A DNA stretch of 52,990 nucleotides from an uncultured Chloroflexales bacterium (GCA_937967405.1 CALCJV010000035.1:1-52990); one strand, 5' to 3'; positions 34,327 to 44,065 are shown, counted from the first letter of the stretch. Numbers and translations are program-made. The notes: a model not told the origin generated them from the sequence alone.

Positions 34327-36066
34327 CTAGCCCAGTGGCCGCAGGAAGCCGCGTTGGACGAGAGCCTGCACAATCTGCCGCGCACACGTTGCCGCATCGC
34401 TCGTGTCCGTTTTGAGGTGTAGCTCTGGCTGAAGTGGCGGCTCGTAGGGGTCATCAATGCCCGTGAAGCCGGTCAGCTCACCGCGCCGGGCTTTGGCATA
34501 CAGGCCCTTCGTGTCGCGGGCTTCACATACCGCGAGCGGCGCATCTACGAAAATCTCAAAGAACTGCGCTGGCCCTACCAGATCGCGCACTGCATCTCGG
34601 GTGGCCCGATAGGGACTGATCGCGGCACAGATCGCCACCCCACGATGGCGCACCACCTCGCTGGCCACAAAGCCAATCCGCAGGATGTTGGCATCGCGGT
34701 CAGCCCGGCTAAAGCCCAAGCCCTTCGAGAGGTGCGTGCGGACAACATCGCCATCGAGCAGCGTTGCCTGCCGCCCACGCTCGAGCAAGAGCACAGTGAC
34801 AATCTCGGCAATCGTAGATTTGCCAGCCCCGCTCAAGCCGGTGAACCATAGGCAAAAACCCTGCTGGTGGCGCGGGGGGTAGCTCTCCGCGAGAATCTGC
34901 GCCGTTTCTGGGCGCGTAAACCACGCCGGCAACAGCCGCCCTTGAGCCAGATACTCCTCGCGCACCTGCGTGCCTGAGATCGTCGCCACCCGCGCCCCCG
35001 CAGGCACGGCATGCGCCTCGACGTACTCATCCGTATCGGGCAGGTAGAGCAACTCCTGAAAGGGCACAGCTGTGACCCCCAATTCGGCAGCGTGCTGCTG
35101 GAATAGCTCCTGTGCCGCGTAGGGAGCATAGAACGGCTGGCCGGTGCTATCGTTGCCGGGGCCCGCGTGATCGCGCCCGATGATGAAGTGATTTGCACCG
35201 TAGTTGCGCCGGATCAGGCCGTGCAGCAGAGCTTCGCGGGGGCCAGCCATCCGCATGGCGAGGGGCAGCAGGCTCAGCAGGGTTTGCTGCGGATCGTAGT
35301 AGTTTTCCACAAGGGTGCGGTAGATGCGTACCCGCGTGAAGTGATCTACATCGCCCGGCTTGGTCAAGCCAACAACCGGATGGATCAGCAGGCTGCCATT
35401 GATCGCGGTGGCAGCGCGGCGGGTCAGCTCTTCGTGGATGCGGTGCAGGGGGTTGCGGGTCTGGAAGGCAACTACATTGGCGTGCCCCATCAGGATCAGG
35501 CGTTCGCGCACCTGCGCGGGCGTAAGGCGCAGCTCGGTGAAATCGTAGTAGGTAGGCAGATTCAGCACGCGCAAGCGTCCCGCAACTGCCACCTGCCCCC
35601 ACTGCTGCATTTCGGCCACGAGCGGGTGGCGCGTATCGGTCGTGCCGAGTGCTAGCCGTGCTTCGGTGGCCGGCGACCAGTCGAAGGTCTGCTCCACATC
35701 CATGATTGCCACCACCTTGTTGCGGGTGTCACGCAGGGCCAGTTGATCGCCGATCCCTACCAACTGCGCTGGATCAACCGTCAGCGTGATCGGCAGTGGG
35801 AATAGGGTTCCATCGGCAAGGCGCATCTCGTGCAACACACGCTCGTAGTCAGCTGGCCCCATAAATTGGCTGAGCGGTGAGAAACCTCCAGTAGCGAGTA
35901 GCTCCAGATCACACAGGTTCCGCGGCGTAAGCTGGATCGCCGCCAGCCGCTGCGCCTGTTCGCGCAGCACAGCGTGTTCAGCCGGGTCAGTCACGAGCAG
36001 ATTGACAAGTGTGCCCGCGGGGCCGTAGGGAGCAATCAGGGTCGGTGGTGCTAGCATCAGTGTCAT
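34327..36066 (-). CDS. Bifunctional ATP sulfurylase/APS kinase
   Basis: A 579-residue fusion that makes PAPS from sulfate and ATP in two steps. Residues about 1-390 are ATP sulfurylase: [14 protein letters not shown] near 52, [14 protein letters not shown] near 190 (QxRNPxHxxH), [10 protein letters not shown] near 285, and IFISGT-like [17 protein letters not shown] near 345. Residues about 395-579 are APS kinase: [12 protein letters not shown]-loop near 406, [19 protein letters not shown] and [14 protein letters not shown]-like [17 protein letters not shown] at 36066 follows AAAGGAAAG. No cysDN or sulfite-reduction genes are nearby, so it may feed sulfation rather than cysteine synthesis. Confidence 0.93.
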   Translation of the reverse strand: MTLMLAPPTLIAPYGPAGTLVNLLVTDPAEHAVLREQAQRLAAIQLTPRNLCDLELLATGGFSPLSQFMGPADYERVLHEMRLADGTLFPLPITLTVDPAQLVGIGDQLALRDTRNKVVAIMDVEQTFDWSPATEARLALGTTDTRHPLVAEMQQWGQVAVAGRLRVLNLPTYYDFTELRLTPAQVRERLILMGHANVVAFQTRNPLHRIHEELTRRAATAINGSLLIHPVVGLTKPGDVDHFTRVRIYRTLVENYYDPQQTLLSLLPLAMRMAGPREALLHGLIRRNYGANHFIIGRDHAGPGNDSTGQPFYAPYAAQELFQQHAAELGVTAVPFQELLYLPDTDEYVEAHAVPAGARVATISGTQVREEYLAQGRLLPAWFTRPETAQILAESYPPRHQQGFCLWFTGLSGAGKSTIAEIVTVLLLERGRQATLLDGDVVRTHLSKGLGFSRADRDANILRIGFVASEVVRHRGVAICAAISPYRATRDAVRDLVGPAQFFEIFVDAPLAVCEARDTKGLYAKARRGELTGFTGIDDPYEPPLQPELHLKTDTSDAATCARQIVQALVQRGFLRPLG

Positions 36067-36227
36067 AACACAGTCTTTCCTTTCGGGGCAACCCAGTATA
36101 GGGTGTTGCTTATGCAATGTGCACAGCCTTGCGTCGGTGGGAGCGCGGAGCAGGCGATGCCGGTCAAGCATGCGGTAGAACAGCGGCCCCCAACACACCG
36201 CCTGCGCGACCGTCTACCCAGCACAGG

Positions 36228-39200
36228 CTATGAAACCAGCGAAACATTGTCAGCCCCCACCAACGTGACGAGTTGGCGCACCAGATCGGGGCTGGCATGC
36301 ACCCTGTAATGCGGCTGAAATACGAGCGTGCCCACGCCATTGGGGAGATAGAGCAACACCTGATCGCCGCCTTCGCACGCTCGCAGCAAGTCATCTATAT
36401 CTTGCATGCGGCGGATGTCATGCTGCACATCCGCCGAGATCGGCAAATTCAGGTGGAGGACGCGCCCCGAATGCCGTGGGCTAGCGGGGCTTGCAACGGA
36501 ACCGTTCCCACTGCCATTGGAGCCGTTGCGATTGCCATTCGCACCAGTAGGATCGTTGTCGTTGCCATGTGTACCCGTTGACCCAGTGCCTGTCGTGTAG
36601 CTCGCACCGCTCTCTTTAGCGGCAAGGCTGACGCGGCTCGGCACACGGATCGTGCGGGTGTTTGCGGCTGCCACCGGAATCTCCGGCGCAGGAGCTGGGT
36701 CGGGCAGCGTAGGCAGGGGAGGCGATGGTGCAGGCATCGGCGCGGACACTGCTGCCACCGCTTCGGTGTGCTGCACAGTGGGCGCGGAAAGTCCTTCTTC
36801 GTCGTTCATTGCATCCGTCTGTTCGTGTTCGATCTGGGCCAATTCAGTCTCATCAGGGGTTTCCGGCAGTGCCGCAGCAAGCTGCTCCAAATCATCCGCC
36901 GCTTCGATCACCAGTTGCAGGGTGTCGCGGCGATGCTCAACCTTGCCCTGCACACGCAGCACCCGATCATCGGCCAGCACCTCACTCAGCTTAGCGTAGG
37001 CTTTCGGAAATGCCACTACCTCGATTTCATTTTGGTGATCCTCTAACACCGCGATCAGCATGCGTTCACCCTTCTTGGTGGTGGCCATGCGCGAACGTGA
37101 GAGCATGCCAATCACACTCACTTCGTTGCCAATCTGCTCACTGAGTGCGTCAAGGGGAAGATACTGGCTCGGATCAAGATTGAGGCGGTCGAGCACCTGC
37201 AACGGATGATCGGAGATATACATGCCCAGCAAGTCCTTCTCCCATGCCAGCTCTTCTTTCTTGAGCTGGGGCGTAATCTTGATGGGCGGCAATGGCATTG
37301 CACTGACCGTTGGGGCGGCACTCGCCTGCGCCCCAAACAAATCAAATAGGCTGACCTGTCCACTATCCCGCGCTTTCTGGGCTTGTAACCCAGATTGGAT
37401 CGCCGCATCAAGGATGGCGAGTTTCTGATGACGGTTGCCGTTCAGCCCATCGAGGGCCCCACACTTGATCAAGCTCTCGAGCACGCGCTTATTCAGGGCG
37501 GCGTGCTCCACGCGGGCACATAGGTCTTCGAGGCTCTCGAACTTCCCGCCCGCATTGCGTGCGGCAAGGATCGCCTCGATTGGGGCATGCCCTACATTCT
37601 TGATGGCGGTCAATCCGAAGCGAATTGCATAGCCGTCCCGATCCGGCAGCTTTTCAAAGGTGAAGTCTGCCCCACTGGCATTGATGTCCGGCGGATGGAT
37701 CGGCACCTTGAGCCGCGCCGCCTCAGCCACGCCCTTTGCGACATCGCTGGTTGAGCCAGCTGCCGCAGACAGTACGGCCGCCATGTACTGGGCGGGGTAG
37801 TTAAACTTGAGATACGCTGTCTGGTAGCTGAGCAAGCCGTACAGCGTCGAGTGTGGGCGATTGAAGGAGTAACCCGCAAAGGGCTGGATCAGGTCCCAGA
37901 GATGATCGGCTTGTTCGCGAGTTAGCCCATTCTTGATACAACCTTCCTTGAAGATCGGCTCCTCCTGCGCCATCAAGTCGCGCTTCTTCTTACCGATGGC
38001 TTTCAGCACGATGTAGGCACGCCCAAGCGTATAGCCGGCAATCGCTTGGAGCAGCTGCATAATCTGCTCTTGATAGACAATGATGCCGTAGGTATCTTCA
38101 AGGATCGGCTTCAGAATCGGGTGCAGATAGCTAATCTGGTGAGGGTTGTTCTTGTTGCGGATGTAGTACGGAATCTGCTCAAGGGGGCCCGGCCGATACA
38201 GCGCAACCATCGCATACAGGTCTTCCACGCGGGTCGGCTTTAGCTCTTTCAGGTAGCGCGTCATGCCGGCCGATTCCAGTTGGAACACGGCAACCGTATG
38301 CCCCTCGCTTAAGCCCGCAAAGGTCAGCGGATCATCGAGCGGGATGTCTTCCAATTGCAGACGTTTGCCCGTCGTGGCGGCGATGTACTCTAACGCTTGC
38401 GCGACAATCGAGAGGTTGGCTAGCCCCAGAATATCCATCTTGAGCAGGCCGATCTTCGCTAGGGTGTTGCCCTCATACGCAGCCATCACCGATTGTTCAT
38501 CGCGGGTGGTACGTTGCAGGGGCACCAGATCAGCGAGCGGCTGACGGCTCACCACCACCCCGCAGGCGTGCGTGCCGAAACTCCGCATACGCCCTTCCAC
38601 TTTCTGGGCCCGCTCGATCAGATCGCGCATGCGCTCGTCGCTCTCGTAGATTTGGCGCAGCTGCGGCACACGTTCAAGGGCTTTGGCAATCGTCGTCCCA
38701 ACCGGCAGGGCTGGGATCAGGCGGGCCACCTGATCTACCTCATGTAAGGGAAGGCCCATTACGCGCCCAATATCGCGCAGGGCGGCTTTCGCGCCGAGTG
38801 TGCCGTAGGTGATGATCTGGGCCGTGTTGTCCCGCCCGTATTTCTCCATCATGTATTCGATCACTTCATGGCGACGGCTATCGGCAAAGTCGGTATCAAT
38901 ATCGGGCATTTCCAGCCGCTCAAGGCTGAGGAAGCGTTCAAACAGCAGCTTATTGGCCACCGGATCAACATCGGTGATGCCGAGACAGTACAGCACCAGC
39001 GAGGCCCCCGCCGAGCCACGCGGCAGGCAGGGGATGCCCCGCGTGCGGGCATACTTCACATAGTCCCACACGATCAACATGTAGTCGGGGAAGCCAGTCT
39101 GGTTGATGACCTTCAGTTCATAATCGAGCCGCTCTTCATAGCCGGGCGGAGGCGCATTGTTGAAGCGGCGGTTTAACCCCTCAAAGCAAAGGTGGCGCAG

Positions 39201-40085
39201 ATAAGTTTCGGCATTAAAGCCATCGGGAATCTCAAAGGCGGGGAGCTGCACTCGCCCGAAGGTCAAGTTCAGATTGCACCGCTCGGCAATGCGCTGCGTA
39301 TTTTCAAGCGGAGCCGTGCCGTAGCGTTTGAAGCGGTGCCACATCTCCTCGCCAGAGGCGATATGGTAGGTTCCATCGAAGTTGCGCCCCTTGTTGCACA
39401 GCTCATCGAGGGTGATCCCATAGCCCATCGCAAGGATGTGGTTGTGCATCTCGAGATCAGCCGGCTGGATGTAGTGGGTATCGTTGGTGACCACTAGCTC
39501 AATCCCCAGCTCGTCACCGATCCGCACCAACTCATCATTGATACCTTCGAGCTGGGGAGTGTTGTCGTGCAGTTGCAATTCGAGGAAGAAATCGTCGCCA
39601 AACACGCCCTTGTACCATTCGGCAATCTCACGGGCTTTGTGTTGGTTATCTTTACTAATCGCTTGGGCAACTTCGCCCGCTAGACATGCAGAGGTGACAA
39701 TCAAGCCCTCGCGGTGCTGTTCAAGCAGGGCACGGTCAATCCGCGGCTTACGGTAAAACCCATCGAGGTGGGCATGTGTGGTGAGCCGCACCAGATTGCG
39801 GTAGCCCACCTCGTTTTTGGCTAGGAGCAACAAGTGGTAGGAGTCGCCGGTGCGTTCAGTGTGATCGCCGGACGCGATGTAGGCCTCTACGCCAATAATC
39901 GGCTTGATGCCCGCTTTCTGGGCTGCCTCGTAGAACTCGACCGCCCCATACATCACGCCGTGGTCAGTCAGGGCAATGCTGCCCATCCCCAGATCAGCGG
40001 CTCGCTGGGCAATGGCTTTGGTCGAGGCATACCCATCGAGCAGGCTATATTCAGAGTGGACATGCAGATGCACAAAATCATTCAT
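36228..40085 (-). CDS. dnaE: DNA polymerase III alpha subunit
   Basis: The 1285-residue replicative polymerase. The N-terminal PHP domain starts FVHLHVHSEYSLLDG, with ALTDHGVMYGAVEFY. The catalytic palm has MPDIDTDFADSRRHEVIEYM (three-Asp active site) and CLPRGSAGASLVLY. Tandem HhH, OB-fold (VIGMLSRSRMATTKKGERM) and a C-terminal domain end the protein. Between OB and C-terminal domain is a Pro/Ala then Gly/Asn/Ser/Thr-rich linker (DNA 36490-36600). ATG at 40085 is preferred to TTG at 40091. A 389-base gap upstream holds an extended -10 and DnaA-box-like sites. Confidence 0.96.
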   Translation of the reverse strand: MNDFVHLHVHSEYSLLDGYASTKAIAQRAADLGMGSIALTDHGVMYGAVEFYEAAQKAGIKPIIGVEAYIASGDHTERTGDSYHLLLLAKNEVGYRNLVRLTTHAHLDGFYRKPRIDRALLEQHREGLIVTSACLAGEVAQAISKDNQHKAREIAEWYKGVFGDDFFLELQLHDNTPQLEGINDELVRIGDELGIELVVTNDTHYIQPADLEMHNHILAMGYGITLDELCNKGRNFDGTYHIASGEEMWHRFKRYGTAPLENTQRIAERCNLNLTFGRVQLPAFEIPDGFNAETYLRHLCFEGLNRRFNNAPPPGYEERLDYELKVINQTGFPDYMLIVWDYVKYARTRGIPCLPRGSAGASLVLYCLGITDVDPVANKLLFERFLSLERLEMPDIDTDFADSRRHEVIEYMMEKYGRDNTAQIITYGTLGAKAALRDIGRVMGLPLHEVDQVARLIPALPVGTTIAKALERVPQLRQIYESDERMRDLIERAQKVEGRMRSFGTHACGVVVSRQPLADLVPLQRTTRDEQSVMAAYEGNTLAKIGLLKMDILGLANLSIVAQALEYIAATTGKRLQLEDIPLDDPLTFAGLSEGHTVAVFQLESAGMTRYLKELKPTRVEDLYAMVALYRPGPLEQIPYYIRNKNNPHQISYLHPILKPILEDTYGIIVYQEQIMQLLQAIAGYTLGRAYIVLKAIGKKKRDLMAQEEPIFKEGCIKNGLTREQADHLWDLIQPFAGYSFNRPHSTLYGLLSYQTAYLKFNYPAQYMAAVLSAAAGSTSDVAKGVAEAARLKVPIHPPDINASGADFTFEKLPDRDGYAIRFGLTAIKNVGHAPIEAILAARNAGGKFESLEDLCARVEHAALNKRVLESLIKCGALDGLNGNRHQKLAILDAAIQSGLQAQKARDSGQVSLFDLFGAQASAAPTVSAMPLPPIKITPQLKKEELAWEKDLLGMYISDHPLQVLDRLNLDPSQYLPLDALSEQIGNEVSVIGMLSRSRMATTKKGERMLIAVLEDHQNEIEVVAFPKAYAKLSEVLADDRVLRVQGKVEHRRDTLQLVIEAADDLEQLAAALPETPDETELAQIEHEQTDAMNDEEGLSAPTVQHTEAVAAVSAPMPAPSPPLPTLPDPAPAPEIPVAAANTRTIRVPSRVSLAAKESGASYTTGTGSTGTHGNDNDPTGANGNRNGSNGSGNGSVASPASPRHSGRVLHLNLPISADVQHDIRRMQDIDDLLRACEGGDQVLLYLPNGVGTLVFQPHYRVHASPDLVRQLVTLVGADNVSLVS

Positions 40086-40260
40086 ACGCAAAACACTTTA
40101 CACTATCGCTTCCCGCGAGGCATTCATCAGGGTTTGGATCAACACCACCTGAAATCATGTCCACAGGCGATCAACAACACAAGGGACATTTGCGCCATTC
40201 CAGAGCGTTAAGTTCAGCAAGAATAAACGTCCGAGCTAGCCGTTTTTTGCTATCTCATGT

Positions 40261-40269
40261 ATTATAGCA
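40261..40269 (-). promoter_or_regulatory. Extended -10 promoter of dnaE
   Basis: Minus-strand TGC then TATAAT. The start would be near 40254, giving a leader of about 170 bases before dnaE. A DnaA-box-like site (40278-40286) lies where the spacer between -10 and -35 would be. Confidence 0.5.
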
Positions 40270-40277
40270 CGGGCATG

Positions 40278-40351
40278 CGTGGATAAACAGAGGATAACCA
40301 CCCGATTCTGTAAGCATTTTTCGGGGTATGTTGTGGACAACTCGTGGATAA
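40278..40351 (+). promoter_or_regulatory. Cluster of DnaA-box-like 9-mers upstream of dnaE
   Basis: CGTGGATAA (40278-40286), TGTGGACAA (40332-40340) and CGTGGATAA (40343-40351) each differ by one base from TGTGGATAA and point the same way; AGAGGATAA (40289-40297) differs by two. A further TCCACA core is at 40160-40165. The first site overlaps the dnaE promoter spacer. No AT-rich unwinding region stands out, so a regulatory role is likelier than an origin. Confidence 0.45.
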
Positions 40352-40474
40352 GCGCGGCACGTAACGCAAGGCAGCCGATCCCCCTTGATGCACTGCTCAG
40401 ATTAGCAAGCCAGCTGTCACAGGCCTATCAGCCTATGACAATACCACTCCGGCCGTTTGGGTAGCATACTAGCG

Positions 40475-41233
40475 CTAGATGCCAAACATCAAGCGGCGGA
40501 TCAGTGGGCGCGGCAGATCGGCCGCTCGCATCTGATCTTGGGTACTCACAATGTCATACTTAACGCGGAAGAACTCAATGCGTAGCTGCTCGGTATCGAA
40601 CAGGGCATATGCCGCTCGCGGGTCTTGATCACGCGGCTGCCCAACGCTTCCGGGATTGATGATGTAGCGTTCATGGGGGCGCAGTTTCAGCACGGCATAG
40701 TTGTCGCGGGTCGGCAAATTGACTTCACATAGATCGTCGTCAACCAGCCGGAAATAGATCGGCACATGCGAATGACCGATAAAGCAGAGCTGTTGGGTAA
40801 ACGAGTTGTGGAAATTATCCAGCGCATCATCGGGGTAGAGCAGATACTCCCAGATCGGGTTGCGCGGGCTACCATGCGCCAGCATCACACTCCCCAGATC
40901 GGGGTGGCTCGTTTCGATTTTGGGCAGCAGGCTATGCAACCATGTGCGGTTGGCTGCACTGAGTTGCTGGCCATTCCACTCATTGGCAATGCGGGCTTCA
41001 CTGTTGAAGTAGTCCAGATCGGCACGCGGATCACCCAGACACGCCAGATCGTGGTTGCCACTGATCGTCACCGCCGCATGTTCGCGGATATAGTCAGCAC
41101 ACTCATTCGGGCGGGGGCCATAGCCAATCGTATCGCCTAGACACCAGATGACATCATACGCAGGTGCAGCGGCTAAAACTGCCTCCAATGCGACAACATT
41201 GGCGTGAATATCAGAAAGTAACAGGATACGCAT
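40475..41233 (-). CDS. Calcineurin-like metallophosphoesterase
   Basis: A 252-residue binuclear metal phosphoesterase. All signature motifs are present: LLSDIHANVVALEAVL near residue 5, GDTIGYGPRPNEC near 33, GNHDLA near 59, AHGSPRNP near 119 and GHSHVP near 152. It resembles YfcE/MJ0936-type small phosphodiesterases. The ATG at 41233 has a weak ribosome site. Substrate unknown. Divergent from the GerMN-type gene. Confidence 0.9.
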   Translation of the reverse strand: MRILLLSDIHANVVALEAVLAAAPAYDVIWCLGDTIGYGPRPNECADYIREHAAVTISGNHDLACLGDPRADLDYFNSEARIANEWNGQQLSAANRTWLHSLLPKIETSHPDLGSVMLAHGSPRNPIWEYLLYPDDALDNFHNSFTQQLCFIGHSHVPIYFRLVDDDLCEVNLPTRDNYAVLKLRPHERYIINPGSVGQPRDQDPRAAYALFDTEQLRIEFFRVKYDIVSTQDQMRAADLPRPLIRRLMFGI

Positions 41234-41288
41234 AGCATGCCATTCAGGTTCAGGTGGTCAGTTCGGTGCCTGCTCTTGCCGCCCGTGG

Positions 41289-41317
41289 TTGCACAGGCAT
41301 CGCTGACCTTTTATAAT
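41289..41317 (+). promoter_or_regulatory. Promoter of the GerMN-type gene
   Basis: TTGCAC (41289-41294), 17 bp, TATAAT (41312-41317). Start near 41324, about 40 bases before the ATG at 41363. Confidence 0.65.
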
Positions 41318-41362
41318 ACAGCGTAGTTGCGCGATCAGCGCAGTTGGGAGTAATCCACACTT

Positions 41363-42352
41363 ATGGTTCAACCATCCAAACATTGCCCCCACTTAGGGCT
41401 AAAGCAAAATCGTGCCATTCGGTTTGCTTCACCCACGGCTGAGCACCGGTGCTACGTCAATGGCACGCCACAAGATATTCCCGTTGAGCAGGCTACCTAC
41501 TGCCTGTGTGAGAACTATGTTAATTGCCCATTATACATGGGTTTATCTGTTCCTTCAACTAGGGCCAGCACTACCAGCCCACCAGCCCCTGCTGCCCCAC
41601 ACGCCAGCCCACGCGGCGGGGCGGTGGGGCAAGGTGGGGTGATCGCGTGGCTCCAAACCCTGCCGCCCAGCGAGAAGATCATCTATGGTACGCTCATGGC
41701 CATCATCGCACTAATTCTCGGCATCTACGCGATCACCGGCTTGCGCTTGGTGCTGCCTGAGCCACAAGCAAATGCACCGACCCCCAGCCCCGCCCCTACC
41801 AGCCTTGCGGGGGCAGGCGCACTCTCACCCGTACCAGCCCCGCCCACCCACACGCCCGTGCCCACCCATCGCCCGTCGCCGTCCCCAACCCGACGGGCAC
41901 TGACTGCACCAGCAACCGTGCCCGCACCTACCGCAACCCCCACCCCACGCCGAGTAGTGGGCGGCGGACTTAGGCCCATCAGCACGCTTGAACCTGCCAG
42001 CACCGTCGCAGTACCAAGTCCAACGGATGCGCGTGGAGCCGGAGAGCCAATTGTGCTGTACTTTCTAGGGGCAGATAATACGCTCGTCCCCTTTACCCTA
42101 AATGTTGCGACCACAGATCGCCCAACTGCGGCCGCCTTTGCGCTTGCGGCCGGCCCACCCGCAAACAGTGGGCTACTGCCCGTCCTGCCCCCAACGATCC
42201 AAGTCGTGCGAGTTGAACTGGATCGCACCGGCCTTGCGACAGTCACGTTACGGGGGGACATTCTGCACGACGATGGGCTAGGCTTTCAGGCGTTGGTCAG
42301 CACCATGCTGAGTCTGCCCGAAGTGGAGCGGGTGCAGTTACTATACGAGTGA
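41363..42352 (+). CDS. Membrane-anchored GerMN-type protein with N-terminal Cys motif
   Basis: A 329-residue protein. The N-terminal 60 residues carry CPHLGLKQNRA...EHRCYVNG...YCLCENYVNCPLYMG, a Cys/His pattern that could bind metal and that I have met at the start of other Chloroflexota membrane proteins. One span near 112-132 (IIYGTLMAIIALILGIYAIT) is followed by a Pro/Thr/Ala linker (about 135-225) and a C-terminal GerMN-like domain (VLYFLGADNTLVPFTLNV...ATVTLRGDILHDDG). GerMN domains occur in germination and cell-wall proteins, but this lineage is not known to sporulate that way. Convergent with a protein kinase gene. Confidence 0.75.
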   Translation: MVQPSKHCPHLGLKQNRAIRFASPTAEHRCYVNGTPQDIPVEQATYCLCENYVNCPLYMGLSVPSTRASTTSPPAPAAPHASPRGGAVGQGGVIAWLQTLPPSEKIIYGTLMAIIALILGIYAITGLRLVLPEPQANAPTPSPAPTSLAGAGALSPVPAPPTHTPVPTHRPSPSPTRRALTAPATVPAPTATPTPRRVVGGGLRPISTLEPASTVAVPSPTDARGAGEPIVLYFLGADNTLVPFTLNVATTDRPTAAAFALAAGPPANSGLLPVLPPTIQVVRVELDRTGLATVTLRGDILHDDGLGFQALVSTMLSLPEVERVQLLYE

Positions 42353-42370
42353 TTCAGCCGTCATACGGAG

Positions 42371-43984
42371 TCAAGGTTCAGGCACACTCACCCGCCCCGA
42401 AAGACGGGCAGCATAGGTCGTCTGTCCATTGCCTGCATCAGCTTCGATCACGCTGCCGATCAGCGCAGGGGGGATGCTCTCGTTGATCTGTGCGCTGGGG
42501 TAGCGGGCTTCCACCTCACGCCGGTAGGCCTCGCGCAGTGCGTCCCGCACCTCGCCATCGCTGGCCGTACTCGGCAATACAACTTCCACATCGAGCGCAA
42601 TCTCGCGCAGCACAAACGATACGGGGCTAGGCTGGGTAATCCCCGGTATGGTGGGCAGCGATGCACCGAGATTGCTCCCGAAGAACATCACGCCCGTCGC
42701 CAGAATCGCCACAAGTGCAAGCAGCAGTAGCCCCCCATTGATGAGCGTGCGAACACAACCGCCGATACCGCCCCCTTGCCGTGCACGCGCTGGTGCAGGC
42801 TGATGCGGCGGTGCAGGAGCGGGCGCAGGGCGGGCCGCACGGGGCGCAGGCGCAGACGCAGCGGGCGTGGGCGGCGCAGACCCAGCGGGCGCGGACGGCG
42901 CAGGCCCAGCGGGCGCGGGGCGGGCCGCACGGGGCGCAGGCCCAGCGGGCGCGGCAGCGGCGGGCGCGGGGCGGGCAGCACGGGGCGCAGGCCCAGCGGG
43001 CGCGGCAGCGGCGGGCGCGGGGCGGGCAGCTTGCGCCGCTTGCGCCGGACTCACCTGTGGGGCAGCAGTAGGCTGCACCCGCACCTGCCCCGCCTGCTGG
43101 AGCTTGTCGCGGGTTCCGATCAGGGGGCGCAACGCCGCCCGAAATTCGGGCATCGTCGCGTAGCGTTCTTCGGGCTTCATCGCTAGGGCCTTCTGCAGCG
43201 CGGCATTGGTCCGATCCGAAATCTGCGGCTTCAGATCGCGCACGGGCGGAAACGAGAAAGGCGGCTGATCGGTCGGGTCGCGCCCCGTCAGCAGATGGTG
43301 CAGCGTTGCCGCTAGTGCGTAGATGTCTGATTGCGGGGTGGCCAAGCCCTGATACTGTTCGGGGGGGGCATAGCCGGGCGTGCCAATCTGCGTGCCGCGT
43401 TGCGTCGGGGTGAATACTTTGGCAATCCCAAAATCCACCAGCTTGATCCCACCGTCCTGCTCCACCATAATGTTGGACGGCTTCACGTCGCGGTAGATCA
43501 AGCCCTTGTCGTGCAGATAGCCCAGCACATCGCTGATCTGCATGGCCCACTCTAGCACCTGCGCTTCGGGAAAGCCCTGTGGGTTGCGCTCTAGCAGCGT
43601 ATCCAAATCCGTGCCATGCACAAAGTCCATCGTCAGGTAGTGGCGGCCTTCGTCCGTGAAGTGGCTGTAGACGCGGGGAATGCGCGGGTGAGTTAGCTGC
43701 TGAAGGAGTTCGGCTTCGCTATTGAAGCGCATGACGGCTTCGTTGCGTTCACGCGGATCATCAAAGCGATCCAGCATCTCCTTAATCGCATAGGTTTTGC
43801 CGTGCTGATCAATACCCGCATAGACGGCTCCTTGCCCGCCGGATTTAATCACCCGCGTGAGCCAATAGCGCAGATGGTCACTTGGCTGATCGTTGTTCAG
43901 CGTCAAATCGTGCCGACAGTAGGCACAGATGTAGGCTTTACGGGCGTTTGGTTTATGACAGCTCGGACAGAGAATTTCTTGCAT
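42371..43984 (-). CDS. Transmembrane Ser/Thr protein kinase with zinc ribbon
   Basis: A 537-residue PknB-type kinase. Residues 6-25 are a zinc ribbon (CPSCHKP...CAYCRHDL). The kinase domain (about 40-300) has SGGQGAVYAG, YAIKEM, the catalytic YRDVKPSNIM, VDFGIAKVF and GTPGYAPPEQY. The catalytic HRD reads YRD. An Ala/Pro repeat linker (about 305-410) leads to a membrane span (LINGGLLLLALVAILATGVM) and an exported ~90-residue domain. The linker is coded by a 51-bp tandem repeat. Likely a receptor-type kinase; substrates unknown. Its probable promoter is at 44066-44094. Confidence 0.92.
   Translation of the reverse strand: MQEILCPSCHKPNARKAYICAYCRHDLTLNNDQPSDHLRYWLTRVIKSGGQGAVYAGIDQHGKTYAIKEMLDRFDDPRERNEAVMRFNSEAELLQQLTHPRIPRVYSHFTDEGRHYLTMDFVHGTDLDTLLERNPQGFPEAQVLEWAMQISDVLGYLHDKGLIYRDVKPSNIMVEQDGGIKLVDFGIAKVFTPTQRGTQIGTPGYAPPEQYQGLATPQSDIYALAATLHHLLTGRDPTDQPPFSFPPVRDLKPQISDRTNAALQKALAMKPEERYATMPEFRAALRPLIGTRDKLQQAGQVRVQPTAAPQVSPAQAAQAARPAPAAAAPAGPAPRAARPAPAAAAPAGPAPRAARPAPAGPAPSAPAGSAPPTPAASAPAPRAARPAPAPAPPHQPAPARARQGGGIGGCVRTLINGGLLLLALVAILATGVMFFGSNLGASLPTIPGITQPSPVSFVLREIALDVEVVLPSTASDGEVRDALREAYRREVEARYPSAQINESIPPALIGSVIEADAGNGQTTYAARLSGRVSVPEP
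42931..43030. repeat. 51-bp tandem repeat in the kinase linker
   Basis: Two almost exact copies (42931-42981 and 42982 onward) of a GC-rich 51-bp unit encoding a 17-residue Ala/Pro/Arg block, with degenerate copies to the left from about 42840. It keeps frame, so copy number can change without breaking the kinase. Confidence 0.8.
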
Positions 43985-44065
43985 ATCCTGCCTGATCTAT
44001 GCGGGCAAAGCTACCCATTGCCTATTGATGGATCACGCACGCAGATTGGCGTGTGTCTCGGCTAT

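Noticed and set aside
40241-40250. Run of six T upstream of dnaE as a plus-strand terminator
   Set aside because: Only a GCTAGC core precedes it, with no room for a loop, and no plus-strand gene ends there.
40140-40360. Chromosome origin
   Set aside because: DnaA-like sites are present but no AT-rich unwinding region or dnaA/dnaN genes are near; promoter control explains them better.
42776-43186. Several long plus-strand open frames opposite the kinase
   Set aside because: They arise from the GC-rich Ala/Pro repeat and lack starts, ribosome sites and normal composition.
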